Positions 58,147-64,000 of a stretch of 64,000 bases of DNA are shown one piece after another. The notes below the pieces were generated by a model. It had not been told where the DNA came from and did no database searches. It saw nothing but the letters and a program-made list of their open reading frames with translations. The position numbers and the translations under genes were made by a program. Within the stretch, counting starts at the first letter, position 1; the number at the start of each line of letters is the position of its first letter. This DNA comes from an uncultured Flavobacteriales bacterium (lineage in GTDB: Bacteria; Bacteroidota; Bacteroidia; Flavobacteriales_D; Sanyastnellaceae), in NCBI GenBank assembly GCA_937974555.1, contig CALJKR010000083.1, positions 62,001 through 126,000 on the forward strand, read 5' to 3'.

Positions 58147-59023
58147 TACGGATCACCCTGCCTATCAGGGGATTCAAGCGGTTAAAAAGGGAATTGCCCT
58201 CAACTTCCTATTGGCGATTGTCAAAGCCTTGTCTGGTGTTTTTGGACACAGTTATGCATTGATTGCGGATGCCATTGAGAGTGGTAGCGATGTGCTCTCA
58301 TCCATTTTGGTTTGGATTGGTTTGCGCACTGCCGCCAAGCCGCCAGACGAGGATCATCCTTATGGCCATGGCAAGGCCGAACCCATGGCGGCTGGTGTGG
58401 TGAGCCTGATGCTGTTTGGTGCGGCTTTCATGATTTTTTATCAATCCATGCAATTGATCAACACCCCGCATCCTTCGCCCGAATGGTGGACCTTGTTGGT
58501 GTTGGCGGCCATTGTTGGTGGCAAAGAATTGACCTACCGAATGGTTCAACGAACTGGGGATGATATCGAAAGTCAAGCAGTAAAGGCCGAGGCGCAGCAC
58601 CATCGTGCGGATGCACTTTCGTCTGTTGCGGCTTTCATTGGAATTGTGATTGCTTTGGTGGGTGGACCTGGATTTGAAACAGCGGATGATTGGGCGGCCA
58701 TGGTGGCTGCGGTTTTCATCGCCTGGAACGGCGGGAAAATATTTGTTTCTTCCTTCTCTGAATTGATGGACCAAGCCTTGCCCAAAGAAAATGTAGATAG
58801 GGTGGTGGACATCGCGAAGCAAATTCACGGCGTACAAAAAGTGGAATCTTGCTTTGTGAGGAAAACAGGATTTGAGTGGTTTGTGGACATCACGATACAA
58901 GTCAATGGTCAACTTTCCGTTGAAGAAGGACACGCCATTGCACATGAAGTGAATGATGCAATCAAGGCCCAAATCAATCAGGTTTATGCCGTGCATACGC
59001 ATGTTGAGCCATTCCATTTTTGA
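58127..59023 (+). CDS. Cation diffusion facilitator (CDF) metal transporter
   Basis: A 298-residue inner-membrane exporter of divalent metals such as zinc or iron(II). Helices lie in the first 200 residues. The metal site is seen in ALIADAIESGSD, followed by HPYGHGKAEP; a second HxxxD-like site is at HHRADALSS. The C-terminal cytosolic domain (VDRVVDIAKQIHGVQKVE) is of the CDF ferredoxin-like fold. Its start lies inside the upstream DUF2231-like gene (20-base overlap). ATG 58127 is preferred to GTG 58121. Confidence 0.92.
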   Translation: MSQTNINTDHPAYQGIQAVKKGIALNFLLAIVKALSGVFGHSYALIADAIESGSDVLSSILVWIGLRTAAKPPDEDHPYGHGKAEPMAAGVVSLMLFGAAFMIFYQSMQLINTPHPSPEWWTLLVLAAIVGGKELTYRMVQRTGDDIESQAVKAEAQHHRADALSSVAAFIGIVIALVGGPGFETADDWAAMVAAVFIAWNGGKIFVSSFSELMDQALPKENVDRVVDIAKQIHGVQKVESCFVRKTGFEWFVDITIQVNGQLSVEEGHAIAHEVNDAIKAQINQVYAVHTHVEPFHF

Positions 59024-59071
59024 TTGTTGATAAATGGACTTTTGGTCATGAAGTTTATGCTTGCCTCACCT

Positions 59072-59079
59072 TATATTTG
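59072..59079 (+). promoter_or_regulatory. -7 promoter element of dnaN
   Basis: TATATTTG is a full match to TAnnTTTG, 22 bp before the dnaN ATG. Confidence 0.55.
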
Positions 59080-59101
59080 CCTTAATTAGAAATGAATTAC
59101 T

Positions 59102-60223
59102 ATGAATATTGTCGTTAACAGTTCGCTTTTACACAAGTCACTTCAATTGTTGGGTGGTGTATTAAACAGCAGCAATTCTTTGCCTATTTTGGATAATTTC
59201 CTTTTCGAAATTCGTCCACAGGAATTGGTGGTGAGCGCCTCCGATTTGGAAACAGCCATTACCGTTCGATTGGAAAATATCGATACCAAAGGCGAAGGGG
59301 TGTTGTGTGTACCAGCCAAATTGTTGATGGATATTTTAAAATCGATTCCCGAGCATCCATTGACTTTTACCATCGATTCCAAAACCTACGGAATTGAAAT
59401 TGCTTCGGAGTTTGGTAAGTACAAATTGACGGGTGTCAATGGGGACGATTTTCCCAAAGCGCCTTCAATGGATAGCGACAAAGCTTTTAAAATTCCGGGA
59501 GATGTAATGTCTCGTGCCATCAACAAAACGTTGTTCGCGGCCGGTAATGACGATATGCGTCCTGTAATGAGTGGGGTTTATTTCGAAATCAATGAAACCG
59601 AAACCCGTTTTGTGGCTACTGATGCACACAAATTGGTTCGCTATACCCGAACAGAGGCAGGTGGAGATCCTGCAACTTTCATCGTACCTCGCAAACCTTT
59701 GAATTTGATGAAAGGTATTTTGGGGTCTGTCAAATCAGATGTAGCTGTTGCTTATTCTGACAACAATGCCCAGTTTACATTTGACAATGTGTCTTTGATG
59801 TGTCGTTTGATCGAAGGGAAATACCCCAATTACGAGGCGGTTATTCCCAAGGAGAATCCTTTCAAATTGACCATTGATCGTGCCGACTTATTGCAGTCTA
59901 TTCGTCGTGTGAGCATTTTTGCAAACAAGACCACACACCAAGTTCGATTGAAAATGGGAGGAAGTGTATTGCACATTTCTGCTGAAGATTTGGATTACAG
60001 CAATGAAGCCAATGAGCAATTGTCATGCACGTACAGCGGGGATGATATGGAAATTGGATTCAACAGTCGCTTTTTGCAAGAGATGTTGAGCAATTTGGAT
60101 TGCGACAACGTGACCATTGAGATGAGTGCGCCCAATCGCGCGGGCATCATGCGTCCCGTTGAAATGGTGGATGAAAACGAGGATATCTTGATGTTGGTTA
60201 TGCCGGTGATGCTCAATAGCTAA
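59102..60223 (+). CDS. dnaN: DNA polymerase III sliding clamp (beta subunit)
   Basis: A 373-residue clamp that tethers DNA polymerase III. The N terminus MNIVVNSSLLHKSLQLLGGVLN and the second-domain NKTLFAAGNDDMRPVMSGVYF, as well as the last-domain MLVMPVML, show the usual three-domain ring subunit. dnaA and gyrB are not adjacent, as in many Bacteroidota. The stop overlaps the nucleoside phosphorylase start (TAATG). Confidence 0.97.
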   Translation: MNIVVNSSLLHKSLQLLGGVLNSSNSLPILDNFLFEIRPQELVVSASDLETAITVRLENIDTKGEGVLCVPAKLLMDILKSIPEHPLTFTIDSKTYGIEIASEFGKYKLTGVNGDDFPKAPSMDSDKAFKIPGDVMSRAINKTLFAAGNDDMRPVMSGVYFEINETETRFVATDAHKLVRYTRTEAGGDPATFIVPRKPLNLMKGILGSVKSDVAVAYSDNNAQFTFDNVSLMCRLIEGKYPNYEAVIPKENPFKLTIDRADLLQSIRRVSIFANKTTHQVRLKMGGSVLHISAEDLDYSNEANEQLSCTYSGDDMEIGFNSRFLQEMLSNLDCDNVTIEMSAPNRAGIMRPVEMVDENEDILMLVMPVMLNS

Positions 60224-61104
60224 TGCGTCCAACCCAGTACAGAAAATCAAAAGAAACCATACCGCAGACCCATCTGATATTCAATTCGGATGGGTCTGTT
60301 TATCATTTGGGCATTAGTGAAGAACACGTGGCGCCAGATGTTTGGATAGTTGGAGATCCCGATCGGGTATCGGTAATTAGTTCGTTTTTTGATTCCATCA
60401 CCCATCAAATTCATCGACGTGAATTTGTTTTGCATACAGGATTTTTAAAGGGCAAACCTTTGACCGTGGTTTCATCGGGCATCGGTGTAGACAATATCGA
60501 AATATTGATTTCCGAATTGGATGCGGCGGTCAATGTGAGTCCAGGAGATCGTAGTGTCAATTCGCAACTCAGAGAATTGCGTTTTTTGCGATTGGGGACT
60601 TGTGGTACTTTGTGCGCTGATATCCAACCTGGAACCATCGTGGCTTCTCAATATGCCTTTGCATTTGATGGAGTGCCTTATGCTTACGAAATGGAATTTG
60701 AGCCGGAGGAGATGGCCTTGATGGAGGCACTGAAAGCGCAAGGAATCGATCGTCCCAATTTATATGCAGCCAAGGGCTCTTCGGCATTGCAAGAATATTA
60801 TGCGATTGCCGATCAGCAGGGAATAACCTACACCGCCAATGGATTTTATGGACCCCAAGGTCGCTCTGTTCGTTTGAAGAGCAAATGGGAGTCCTTTGAA
60901 GCGGAATCGGTATTTGAGTGGAAAGGAAAGGTTATTGCCAATTTGGAAATGGAATGTGCGGGATTGTATGCCATGGCCGGTCTTTTGGGACATCAGGCTT
61001 TGACATGCTGTGTCGTTTTGGCCAATAGAAAAACACAGGAATTTGCGGCAACTCCCGCGAAGGATATCGATCGATTGATTCAAAAAGCGATTGCTGCATT
61101 TTGA
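60223..61104 (+). CDS. Nucleoside phosphorylase (uridine phosphorylase type)
   Basis: A 293-residue enzyme of the PNP/UDP family that splits nucleosides with phosphate to base and pentose-1-phosphate. The phosphate-binding GDPDRVSVIS, the SSGIGVDN loop, the LRLGTCGTL segment and NLEMECAGLYAMA (substrate 2'-OH contact) are present. It is closest to uridine phosphorylases; the exact base is not sure. It is coupled to dnaN by a one-base overlap. Confidence 0.88.
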   Translation: MRPTQYRKSKETIPQTHLIFNSDGSVYHLGISEEHVAPDVWIVGDPDRVSVISSFFDSITHQIHRREFVLHTGFLKGKPLTVVSSGIGVDNIEILISELDAAVNVSPGDRSVNSQLRELRFLRLGTCGTLCADIQPGTIVASQYAFAFDGVPYAYEMEFEPEEMALMEALKAQGIDRPNLYAAKGSSALQEYYAIADQQGITYTANGFYGPQGRSVRLKSKWESFEAESVFEWKGKVIANLEMECAGLYAMAGLLGHQALTCCVVLANRKTQEFAATPAKDIDRLIQKAIAAF

Positions 61105-61186
61105 AAAATCCCGTGTGAATAATAAAAAGAAATACTAAAATTCCTGCGTTTGATAGCGAGTAGTTTTGAAAGACAAAATTACGAGT

Positions 61187-62032
61187 ATGCAGGGTGAAGT
61201 AAGTGCATTGATTCAATTGATGGAGGATCCAGATGAGGAGATCTTTGCACAAGTCAAGCAGGAATTATCGAGAATGGGAGATGGATTGATTCCACAGCTT
61301 GAACAGTATTGGGAGCAGAATCAGTATGGGCCGTTGTTCCAAAGACGTGTCGAAACCCTGATACAAGAGCTGCAGTATCGCGCCATATACATGCGCTTGA
61401 GAGAGTGGAAGGAAAGCCATGATCAAGATTTATTGGAGGCCATGTTGATTTTAAATCGATTTGCCCATCCCACGGAGAGCGAGCGCGAATTGAAGCAGCA
61501 GGTCATGAAGATTCGCCAAGATATTTGGTTGGAGATGAATGATTTTTTAACTGCTGTTGAGGTCATTAATGTATTCAATACCATTTTATTCCGGGTTCAT
61601 CAATTTGAAGGAGTAAGCCATGTGACGCAAGGCCACAATACTTTAAGTGATTTGTTGCATACCAAGCGAGGCGAGCCATTGATTTTGGGCGCCTTGTATT
61701 CATGGATAGCAGAATCTTTGGAAGTGCAATTGCCGGCGATATCCGTTCCTGGAGATTGCATATTGGCTTATCAAGAATTGGATTACAAGGGAGGCGTGGA
61801 TAATTTGTTTTATGTACATCCGCATCAAGGTGGACAAATTGTCTCGAGAGAAGAAATAGAGGGCATGTTGGTAGCGATGCAATATCCATATGATGATCGC
61901 TTTTTCAATAATGCGGGTCGATTAGAATGGGTAGGACGAATGATTAATACTTTAATCAACGAAGCCATTGCAAATCATGATGACAAGAAAGTAAGTGAGC
62001 TTCGCGCTATGCAGGCGTTGATGTTGGAGTGA
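61187..62032 (+). CDS. SirB1-like transglutaminase-fold protein
   Basis: A 281-residue soluble protein. After an all-helical N-terminal half (about 1-120), the C-terminal half has the SirB1/transglutaminase-like pattern (NTLSDLLHTKRGEPLILGALYSWIAESL; SVPGDCILAYQ). The catalytic cysteine of active transglutaminases is not in the usual place, so enzyme activity is doubtful. ATG 61187 is chosen; a TTG at 61166 would add seven residues. Confidence 0.78.
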   Translation: MQGEVSALIQLMEDPDEEIFAQVKQELSRMGDGLIPQLEQYWEQNQYGPLFQRRVETLIQELQYRAIYMRLREWKESHDQDLLEAMLILNRFAHPTESERELKQQVMKIRQDIWLEMNDFLTAVEVINVFNTILFRVHQFEGVSHVTQGHNTLSDLLHTKRGEPLILGALYSWIAESLEVQLPAISVPGDCILAYQELDYKGGVDNLFYVHPHQGGQIVSREEIEGMLVAMQYPYDDRFFNNAGRLEWVGRMINTLINEAIANHDDKKVSELRAMQALMLE

Positions 62033-62033
62033 T

Positions 62034-62165
62034 TTAGCAGGAGCTCAATTGGCTTCCCGCCCAAATGAATAGCAGGGTGGAGATGGTGCCTTTCACAATG
62101 AAGAAAATCAAAGTGGCCCAGCCCATTTTTTTAATCCAACTTTTATTTTTTTCGTCTTCTTTCAA
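62034..62165 (-). CDS. Small single-pass membrane protein (43 residues)
   Basis: A short minus-strand frame from TTG 62165 (or ATG 62126) to TAA 62034-62036. It encodes a charged start (KEDEKNKSWIKK), then one hydrophobic helix (GWATLIFFIVKGTISTLLF) and ends in SSC. Its shape matches tiny membrane proteins of Bacteroidota with a helix carrying a Lys-Gly pair. It lies two bases from the SirB1-like stop, and the palindrome at 62189 is upstream of its start, so it may share control with the gene at 62251. Confidence 0.45.
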   Translation of the reverse strand: MKEDEKNKSWIKKMGWATLIFFIVKGTISTLLFIWAGSQLSSC

Positions 62166-62188
62166 AGAAAATTAAATTTTTTTTCTTG

Positions 62189-62205
62189 TTGTAAATCCTT
62201 TACAA
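62189..62205. promoter_or_regulatory. Candidate SOS (LexA-type) operator, copy 1
   Basis: TTGTAAATCCTTTACAA is an inverted repeat with 6-bp arms and 5-bp spacer, 15 of 17 bases identical to the copy before recA (63503-63519). A -7-like element follows 10 bp later, and the ATG of the unknown gene is 45 bp further. The SOS role is inferred from sharing with recA. Confidence 0.55.
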
Positions 62206-62215
62206 TCCAGTAAAG

Positions 62216-62223
62216 TTAGTTTG
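62216..62223 (+). promoter_or_regulatory. -7-like element of the 79-residue gene
   Basis: TTAGTTTG fits TAnnTTTG at seven of eight positions and lies 10 bp after the palindrome, the same layout as at recA. Confidence 0.35.
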
Positions 62224-62250
62224 TATCGTTCAATTAAACATTGTTGCGAT

Positions 62251-62490
62251 ATGAAAAACTTAGCAGAAGTAAGAAGGTACATTGATTCCTTTTCTCGTCC
62301 AGAAGGTTACAATCATTATGCATGGGATGTAACCAAGCGTTTGGCATTGGAGGTATGGGAGAGTTATTTAGAGAACAAGCGTTGCACGCGTTCTTTGAAT
62401 TATTTGTGCAAAGAGTTTTATCAAATGATACAAGAGCCCAGCAGTGGGGAGTTTATCATTCCCAAAAGTCGTTTTAGAATGCCCAATTAA
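62251..62490 (+). CDS. Unknown 79-residue protein with a recA-like operator
   Basis: A small soluble, basic protein rich in Trp/Tyr/Arg (AEVRRYIDSF, YAWDVTKRLALEVWESYLENK, LNYLCKEFYQM). A largely helical fold is likely; no signal peptide or membrane segment. I do not recognise a family. ATG 62251 is chosen; the frame is open 10 codons earlier. The palindrome 45 bp upstream matches the one before recA, so it may be DNA-damage-induced, such as a checkpoint or repair helper. That is inference. Confidence 0.6.
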   Translation: MKNLAEVRRYIDSFSRPEGYNHYAWDVTKRLALEVWESYLENKRCTRSLNYLCKEFYQMIQEPSSGEFIIPKSRFRMPN

Positions 62491-62503
62491 CGGTTGATTT
62501 TGC

Positions 62504-62563
62504 GTTAGAGAACAACCCTCGGAAAGGTTTATCGGTTAGCCTATGCCGAGGGTTGATTCTAAC
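62504..62563. terminator. Long hairpin between the unknown gene and the DUF3575 gene
   Basis: GTTAGA (62504-62509) pairs with TCTAAC (62558-62563), and inside CAACCCTCGG (62513-62522) pairs with CCGAGGGTTG (62546-62555). Small internal loops separate the two helices. There is no T tract. It may still end both convergent transcripts or form a structured 3' end. Confidence 0.5.
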
Positions 62564-62572
62564 ACAGTTGCA

Positions 62573-63214
62573 TTAAAACACAAGTCCTACCGAAAATCCA
62601 GAGCGCATAAAATATCCCACATAGGGTTTAAACACGTCGTTGGGTCTTTCGTTGTATGGTGAAGTGGGGTCGATGCGTTTGTCTCCGGAGTTGTACACTG
62701 GTCCTAGGTATACATCAATCGCAATTTTATCTTTGAAGATGTGCTGGTATCCCACGCTCATTCCTGCACCAATGGTAGAAAGTTCTCGCGCTTGGTAAGC
62801 ATAAGTAGAGATGTAATTTCCCCATTGGTCGTATATACCATTCCAAATCCAATCTTCCGATTTTAACCATTGATAACGTAAAAATGATCCCACGTAAAAT
62901 CCTTTGGGTGCATCTGTTTTGGACATGTAGTATTTGTATTCCGCAGTTGCGGCAAAACGACTTAAATAAGCGGCATTGGAAACCGCTGAAGATTGATCTT
63001 GATACAGGATGCCCAAGTTTAATGAAGAAACATTGGAAAGTGGTTTTTCAAAAGTGACATTGGCTGTTCTGAAAATGGGTGATAAGACGTCCATTTTAAC
63101 GAGGTATGATACCGGTTTTTTTTCTGTTTTTGCAGGAGTGTTATGGGCGGTTTGTTGTGCCCAACCGGTGCTACAAGCAAGGCTTATGGCTAAAATTGCG
63201 AATAAATGACGCAT
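62573..63214 (-). CDS. DUF3575 outer-membrane protein
   Basis: A 213-residue barrel with a signal peptide to about residue 20 (GWAQQ). The DUF3575 signature is in SYLVKMDVLSPIFRTANVTF and the following TAEYKYYM and GFYVGSFLRYQW strands; it ends in VGLVF. Such small OmpX/PorT-like barrels are frequent in Bacteroidota; function unknown. No clear promoter is seen; it faces the unknown gene at 62251. Confidence 0.85.
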   Translation of the reverse strand: MRHLFAILAISLACSTGWAQQTAHNTPAKTEKKPVSYLVKMDVLSPIFRTANVTFEKPLSNVSSLNLGILYQDQSSAVSNAAYLSRFAATAEYKYYMSKTDAPKGFYVGSFLRYQWLKSEDWIWNGIYDQWGNYISTYAYQARELSTIGAGMSVGYQHIFKDKIAIDVYLGPVYNSGDKRIDPTSPYNERPNDVFKPYVGYFMRSGFSVGLVF

Positions 63215-63279
63215 AAAGTTGATAAGTAATTAGTGTATGTTTCTCGATTCTTTACGCAATTTAGCAAAAAATATTGCGT

Positions 63280-63501
63280 ATGTCGAAAAAAGCAAGAATG
63301 TGGTATTGGATATTGGTTCCTTTTCTTTTTGCATTGAGTTGGATCATCGGTCATCGTTTGCATGAACGTTTTGTAGAAAATGCCAAAGGGATGGGACAGC
63401 AGCCCAATCGCGCTTTTTTGTATGCCTCTATTTTTACCGCGGTGTATATAGCAGTGTATTTTGTAATTCAAGATTTGTATCCAACGAAAAAAAATAATTG
63501 A
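63280..63501 (+). CDS. Small two-helix membrane protein
   Basis: A 73-residue protein with helices at about 8-24 and 47-62, joined by a basic loop with HRLHERFVENAKG. No domain is recognised. ATG 63280 is chosen; TTG 63274 would add two residues. It lies 58 bp before recA but has its own gap with the SOS-like palindrome, so it is probably a separate unit. Confidence 0.55.
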   Translation: MSKKARMWYWILVPFLFALSWIIGHRLHERFVENAKGMGQQPNRAFLYASIFTAVYIAVYFVIQDLYPTKKNN

Positions 63502-63502
63502 G

Positions 63503-63519
63503 TTGTAAATTCATTACAA
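63503..63519. promoter_or_regulatory. Candidate SOS (LexA-type) operator, copy 2, in front of recA
   Basis: TTGTAAATTCATTACAA, an inverted repeat with 6-bp arms and a 5-bp spacer. The -7-like element CATATTTG starts 11 bp later and the recA ATG is 40 bp downstream. It differs from copy 1 at only two spacer bases. recA is normally under LexA control, which makes this the best operator candidate of the window. Confidence 0.65.
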
Positions 63520-63530
63520 ACCGCATCATA

Positions 63531-63538
63531 CATATTTG
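63531..63538 (+). promoter_or_regulatory. -7-like element of recA
   Basis: CATATTTG matches TAnnTTTG at six to seven of eight positions and is 21 bp before the recA ATG. Confidence 0.4.
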
Positions 63539-63559
63539 TCAAACTAAAAAACTAACGCA

Positions 63560-64000
63560 ATGTCAGAAGTAAACAAAGAAAAATTAAAGGCACTACAAAT
63601 GGCCATGGATAAGTTGGAAAAAACTTATGGTAAAGGTGCTGTGATGAAATTGGGCGATGATGCCATTGAACAGATGGAGGTGATTCCTTCAGGTTCTGTT
63701 GGATTGGATAGCGCGCTTGGAATTGGTGGTTATCCCAAAGGAAGAATTGTAGAGATATATGGTCCTGAATCTTCAGGTAAAACCACCCTTGCTATCCATG
63801 CGATTGCCGAAGCGCAGAAGCAAGGCGGGATTTGTGCCATTATCGATGCGGAGCATGCATTTGATAAATTTTATGCAGAGGCTTTGGGCGTGGATACAGA
63901 GAATCTTCTTATCTCTCAACCCGACAACGGAGAGCAAGCATTGGAAATTGCCGATAATTTGATTCGCTCCGGAGCCATTGATTTGATTGTAATCGACTCC
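63560..64000 (+). CDS. recA: Recombinase RecA (N-terminal part; runs off the window)
   Basis: RecA forms filaments on single-stranded DNA, drives strand exchange and induces LexA self-cleavage. The first 147 codons are present: the N-terminal helix (NKEKLKALQMAMDKLEKTYGKG), the Walker A box GPESSGKTT at about 72-80 and the acidic segment IDAEHAF. The 3' part lies beyond base 64000. The ATG has a candidate SOS operator 40 bp upstream. Confidence 0.98.
   Translation, partial: MSEVNKEKLKALQMAMDKLEKTYGKGAVMKLGDDAIEQMEVIPSGSVGLDSALGIGGYPKGRIVEIYGPESSGKTTLAIHAIAEAQKQGGICAIIDAEHAFDKFYAEALGVDTENLLISQPDNGEQALEIADNLIRSGAIDLIVIDS

Noticed and set aside
58298..59017. A long minus-strand frame (239 codons) opposite the CDF transporter gene
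   Set aside because: It lies fully antisense to a well-supported gene with clear CDF motifs; its translation is rich in His/Arg/Asn and matches nothing.
1..64000. tRNA, rRNA, prophage or insertion-sequence genes
   Set aside because: No cloverleaf sequences, rRNA cores, transposases or phage structural genes were recognised; XerD is the housekeeping recombinase and DUF551 is isolated.

Overview
The window reads as a core chromosomal segment of a member of the Bacteroidota, most likely a Flavobacteriales-type bacterium. The evidence is: secreted proteins with type IX secretion C-terminal domains of both the short sorting type (19203-19982) and the gliding-motility-associated type (45945-46976); TonB-dependent and CarboxypepD-like outer-membrane proteins; BshC for bacillithiol; a zinc-free type B ribosomal protein L31; families largely confined to the phylum (DUF5683, DUF3078, DUF2490, DUF5916, BatA-type proteins); and promoters with the Bacteroidota -7 element TAnnTTTG or TAnnTTCG in place of Shine-Dalgarno sites. 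I saw no tRNA, rRNA, insertion sequence, prophage or CRISPR array. Genes are very tightly packed, with many ATGA or TAATG overlaps.

Layout. 1-3169 (+): end of a beta-barrel gene, lipA, gap, a HAD phosphatase and DUF3467. 3126-8477 (-): parA-parB-DUF5683-dapB-lepB-wbqC, one tight operon with a parS-like site in front of parA. 8678-12998 (-): a lipoprotein, a SpoIID-type protein, DUF2490 and a YkgJ cysteine-cluster protein. 13087-15461 (+): a SPOR-like envelope protein and xerD, then rpmE2 and DUF3078 (-). 16861-20900 (+): a small four-repeat protein, pyrR, pyrB, a STAS protein, a T9SS cargo protein and rnz. 20895-24832 (-): a dihydroorotase-like protein lacking its metal ligands, a BatA-type protein and an ABC ATPase. 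24888-32583: sucC, GNAT, peptidase M49 (-), apaG, an RRM protein (-), thioredoxin-like, lgt and mtaB. 32585-41340 (-): a seven-gene chain of TonB receptor, ABC exporter, a conserved unknown, a CcoI-type copper ATPase, a BioY-like membrane protein, enoyl-CoA hydratase and DUF551. 41375-48460 (+): DUF5916, sigma factor with putative anti-sigma and partner genes, bshC. 48461-50619 (-): an unknown and proS. 50756-53361 (+): a Gly/Tyr-rich lipoprotein and a FadL/PorV-like barrel. 53363-55309 (-): ribA and an MFS transporter. 55529-64000 (+ mainly): carA, a small islet with DUF6934, a DUF2231-like protein, a CDF transporter, dnaN, nucleoside phosphorylase, a SirB1-like protein, a possible SOS-controlled small gene, a DUF3575 barrel (-) and the start of recA.

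How the genes work together. Pyrimidine synthesis is spread over three places (pyrR-pyrB, the dihydroorotase-like gene, carA). Envelope biogenesis dominates: LepB, Lgt, an ABC ATPase, WbqC-like, DapB, barrels and T9SS cargo. Genome maintenance is represented by ParAB, XerD, DnaN and RecA.

The most interesting signals are regulatory. A 17-bp palindrome, TTGTAA-N5-TTACAA, lies at the same promoter position in front of recA and of an unrecognised 79-codon gene, which suggests a LexA-type SOS operator. Many genes carry a -7 element only 4-7 bp before the start codon, suggesting leaderless mRNAs, including a mirror-symmetric divergent pair at 41341-41374. Other points are a telomere-like G-rich heptamer array upstream of carA, a transcription terminator embedded in the first codons of a GNAT gene, a four-copy 25-residue repeat protein, and a DUF6934 plus 55-codon gene pair beside inverted repeats. 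I did not find a clear new multi-gene defence or biosynthetic system; most of the window is ordinary core genome.
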